Assembly: GCA_034698045.1 (NCBI GenBank)
Contig: JAQGAU010000941.1
Location: 1 to 22,520, forward strand
Direction: 5' to 3'
Length of the DNA stretch: 22,520 nt
From: Paramacrobiotus richtersi
Lineage: Eukaryota; Tardigrada; Eutardigrada; Parachela; Macrobiotidae
Shown here: piece after piece, positions 20,226 to 22,520 of the stretch
How the letters are laid out: the number at the start of each line of letters is the position of its first letter
How positions within the stretch are numbered: position 1 is the first letter of the stretch
Program-made: the position numbers and the translations under genes
The notes under the pieces: model-generated
Seen by the model: the letters and a program-made list of their open reading frames with translations, nothing else
The model's database searches: none
What the model was told of the DNA's origin: nothing

Positions 20226-22487
20226 ATGACGACCTGGGCAAAACGCCGACGAGACGAGTCAAATGTCAAAGAAGAACCTGATGATGTCCAAGTTATTCAC
20301 ACTCCCACCATGTCTCTACAGGAAATCCAGGGCAATTTTGACAAGAAAACGAAGGAACCCGGATTTTTAAAACTCTCTTCAGCGGAAGTGCTGGCTTTAT
20401 TGCGAGAGGACTTTTTAACCGTTTCATCTGAAGCGGAAGTTTATCAGGTATGACCTGCGTATCATAATAGCCGGACCATACTAATAAAGAAATCAATCTT
20501 TAATGGCAAGGCAACATAACACTCATGGCGCTAAATGTTACTACGGCAGTTATATAAAGAAGCCTGTACTGAACGATATCAATACTCATTATTCAGCAAT
20601 AGGGTGATTTAATATTATTATGTGTTGCATTACTCCAGATAAGTTATTTGGGTTGATTAGGGAACGAAATCATTTTTCGATATTATGGTGCTATGTGGTA
20701 TATCAATGCTTCGATACGGATCGAGCCTAGAATCTGATAACAGAAGCGTTTGCGTGTTATCGTTTTCAGTCGGTACAGGGAAGAGGATATCAGTACTGCT
20801 TCTCATACTTTATGCACCAGCATTTCTGCCACCTCTTGTGTAAACTTATTGGTTAACCAATTAATATAAAATGATACGTACACGGCCAGTTTTCTAAACT
20901 TTACGTGTGCAGTTTTTCAGGCTGTAATGAGATGGTGTCAACACAGTTACCCATTCCGATGGACGAAAGAAGTGTTCGATACCTTGTTGACAGAAGTTCG
21001 TTGGGATTTGATCCCTGATGTACTGCAAGTCGCCACGGTCACAGCAACCAACCCGCTGCGGCAGACGTTAATAGAACTGAAGAATGCGCTGTTCCCGTCC
21101 AACAGTCGTCTCACGGTCGAACCAAGAGAGCGTCATTTCACTGAGAAAGTGCTGCTCTTCTTCTCTGACCGCAACCAGACAAATTTGAGGATGTTTGACT
21201 GGCGGACGAAGACGGTATCTCCAGTATCCTTACCTTCTGAAATCACGGCGCGGTCATCTTATAAAGACATGGGGCCAGTTGCAAACAACAGCGTTTTGTT
21301 TCGCCTGCTTCGCGAAGATCACGTGGAAGTGTATTCGTATTCTCTCGAGGATAAAACAGTCAAGCAGCTGTTCGTAGAAAAGTTCACAGGATGTGAAGGC
21401 TATCCTATGGTTTTGCTTAATGGAAAAGCTTATGGGTGGAATTTCGTAGAGTTCAAGCGGAATGGCAACAAGAGATCAGACGGAATTGGGCTCAATAGCG
21501 CGTTGGTTTCGAAATTTTCCAGTAACACGGTGAACTGGCCCAAATATCATAGGTATGTATTCTGGCTGACACACAAAACATTGCAGTAGTGGTATCAAGC
21601 ATTTCTTACTTTAAAAAACGGGCTGAACTCGTTAACTGATCAAGCGTCACCGTGTCAAAACATGCTGACGTTAAAATCTGCTTCACGGCCTTGGCTAACT
21701 TTTTATTGATCGAAGGTACAAATTAAAAACTCTAATTATTTCGAGAAGGTTAACGACATATCCGGCTGACCAGCGAAACCAAGTTTGTTTTTCTGCATCT
21801 CGACGAGAATGGCCAGAAACTAGAAAGTAACGAATCATATACGAAACGCGGCACAATGAACGAGATGTTCAAGATCCCTCGAATCTCTGGTTTTGGAAAA
21901 AAACTTGACATTTGACATTGAAACTTGACAGTGAAATTCCCGTCCCAACTGTCGTACTTGATAGGTTGGAGGCCGCGTTTGATTGCTGGAATGATGAAAG
22001 GCTGTATCTCTGCGGTGGAACCACGTTGGACAATCGAGGCACTGTAAATGTTGTAGAAGTGTTCAGTTCCATGAGCGGGGAGTGGAGCAGCCTGTCGAAA
22101 ATGCATAAAACGCGTCATTGCTTTGCTGCTACAATATGCGATAATGTCTTGTATGTAACCGGCGGTGCATTCAACCGAGAAAACGGTCAAGTTGGACTGC
22201 GTAAATCATGCGAACGACTTAATCTAAAGGTGTCCAATGCATTCTGGGAACCAATTGCTGATCTGGCTGATCTTCGCTATCAACATTCCATGTTCGTCGC
22301 CGATGGGCGAGTGTATGTCTGTGGCGGGTATACTTTTCACGGAGTCGCCGTCGATGATATGGAGACCTATGATCCGCAATGTAATCGCTGGGATAAGGTC
22401 ATGACGAGCCAGGGCAGTGTGTTGATTGTGGAACCAGTAACTTCCTGCGCTATAGTAACTACCTGTTGTAAACCAACTCGCGCGTGA
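20226..22487 (+). CDS. BACK-Kelch protein lacking a BTB domain (3' end uncertain)
   Basis: Exon 1 (20226-20447, 74 codons) begins MTTWAKRRRDESNVKEEPDD and then enters a BACK domain: GFLKLSSAEVLALLREDFL, SSEAEVYQ. Exon 2 (20921-21552) continues AVMRWCQHSYPF and a long beta-rich part that may be divergent Kelch blades (KVLLFFSD, LRMFDWRTK). Exon 3 starts at 21774 (ETKFVFLHLDENGQ). The last frame (from about 21932) has clear Kelch repeats: ERLYLCGGTTLDNRG, NVLYVTGG and GRVYVCGGYTF followed by METYDPQCNRWDKV. In family members BTB binds Cullin-3, BACK positions the partner and Kelch binds the substrate; without BTB this protein could not recruit Cullin-3 directly. The N-terminal KRRR and VKEE resemble a nuclear signal and a sumoylation site. 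The join between exon 3 and the last frame is unresolved. The gene may run past the window. Confidence 0.75.
20448..20920 (+). other. 473-bp intron of the BACK-Kelch gene
   Basis: Donor CAG|GTATGA and acceptor TTTTTCAG flank an AT-rich intron in phase 0. It contains a 14-bp perfect palindrome ATTGGTTAACCAAT at 20848-20861. No coding sequence is seen. Confidence 0.75.
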
Positions 22488-22520
22488 TTACTTACGCCGG
22501 TCAGTAGCTGGTCAAGGTTG

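Noticed and set aside
1-22520. CRISPR arrays, bacterial operons, insertion sequences or tRNA genes
   Set aside because: Spliceosomal introns are everywhere, no regular repeat-spacer array exists, and no tRNA B-box-like GGTTCGAAtCC was noticed.

Overview
This window looks like gene-dense nuclear DNA of a small invertebrate. Genes on both strands are split by short GT-AG introns (mostly 50-95 bp, a few of 200-630 bp). The gene content is animal: a natriuretic-peptide-receptor-type guanylate cyclase, insect-type gustatory receptors, a thrombospondin type 1 protein, a BACK/Kelch protein, an F-box protein and an immunity-related-GTPase-like protein. A tardigrade (Hypsibius/Ramazzottius type) fits best because of intron size and gene families, but that is inference; the sequence itself proves only an ecdysozoan-like animal. 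Most exon structures below were built by hand from splice signals, reading phase and family alignment.

Layout: (1) 264-1830, minus: an immunity-related GTPase (IRG)-like segment followed by a protein-kinase N-lobe, probably one fusion gene, with degenerate nucleotide-binding motifs and frame breaks. (2) 2391-4333, minus: complete three-exon gustatory-receptor-like gene A. (3) 4334-6026: no convincing gene. (4) 6027-7192, plus: four-exon F-box gene. (5) 7543-7679: a perfect 37-bp inverted repeat whose loop copies flanking DNA. (6) 7730-8239, minus: small secreted thrombospondin type 1 protein. (7) 8497-14233, minus: a complete 20-exon receptor guanylate cyclase of 1042 residues. (8) 14234-15605: no clear gene. 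(9) 15606-16090, minus: a GC-rich, broken copy of a cysteine-rich Apple/PAN-like double module. (10) 16091-17881: noncoding. (11) 17882-19367, plus: gustatory-receptor-like gene B, paralogue of A with the same exon structure. (12) 19729-19998, minus: a kinase C-lobe fragment. (13) 20226 to the right end, plus: a BACK-Kelch gene lacking a BTB domain.

The genes do not form an operon-like unit. Several appear sensory or signalling-related: two chemoreceptors face away from each other around a receptor cyclase, with kinase pieces near both outer flanks. The less ordinary items are the IRG-like/kinase combination, the matched receptor pair with a modified TM7 signature and one GC-AG intron, the foldback repeat, and the GC-rich broken Apple/PAN-like gene.
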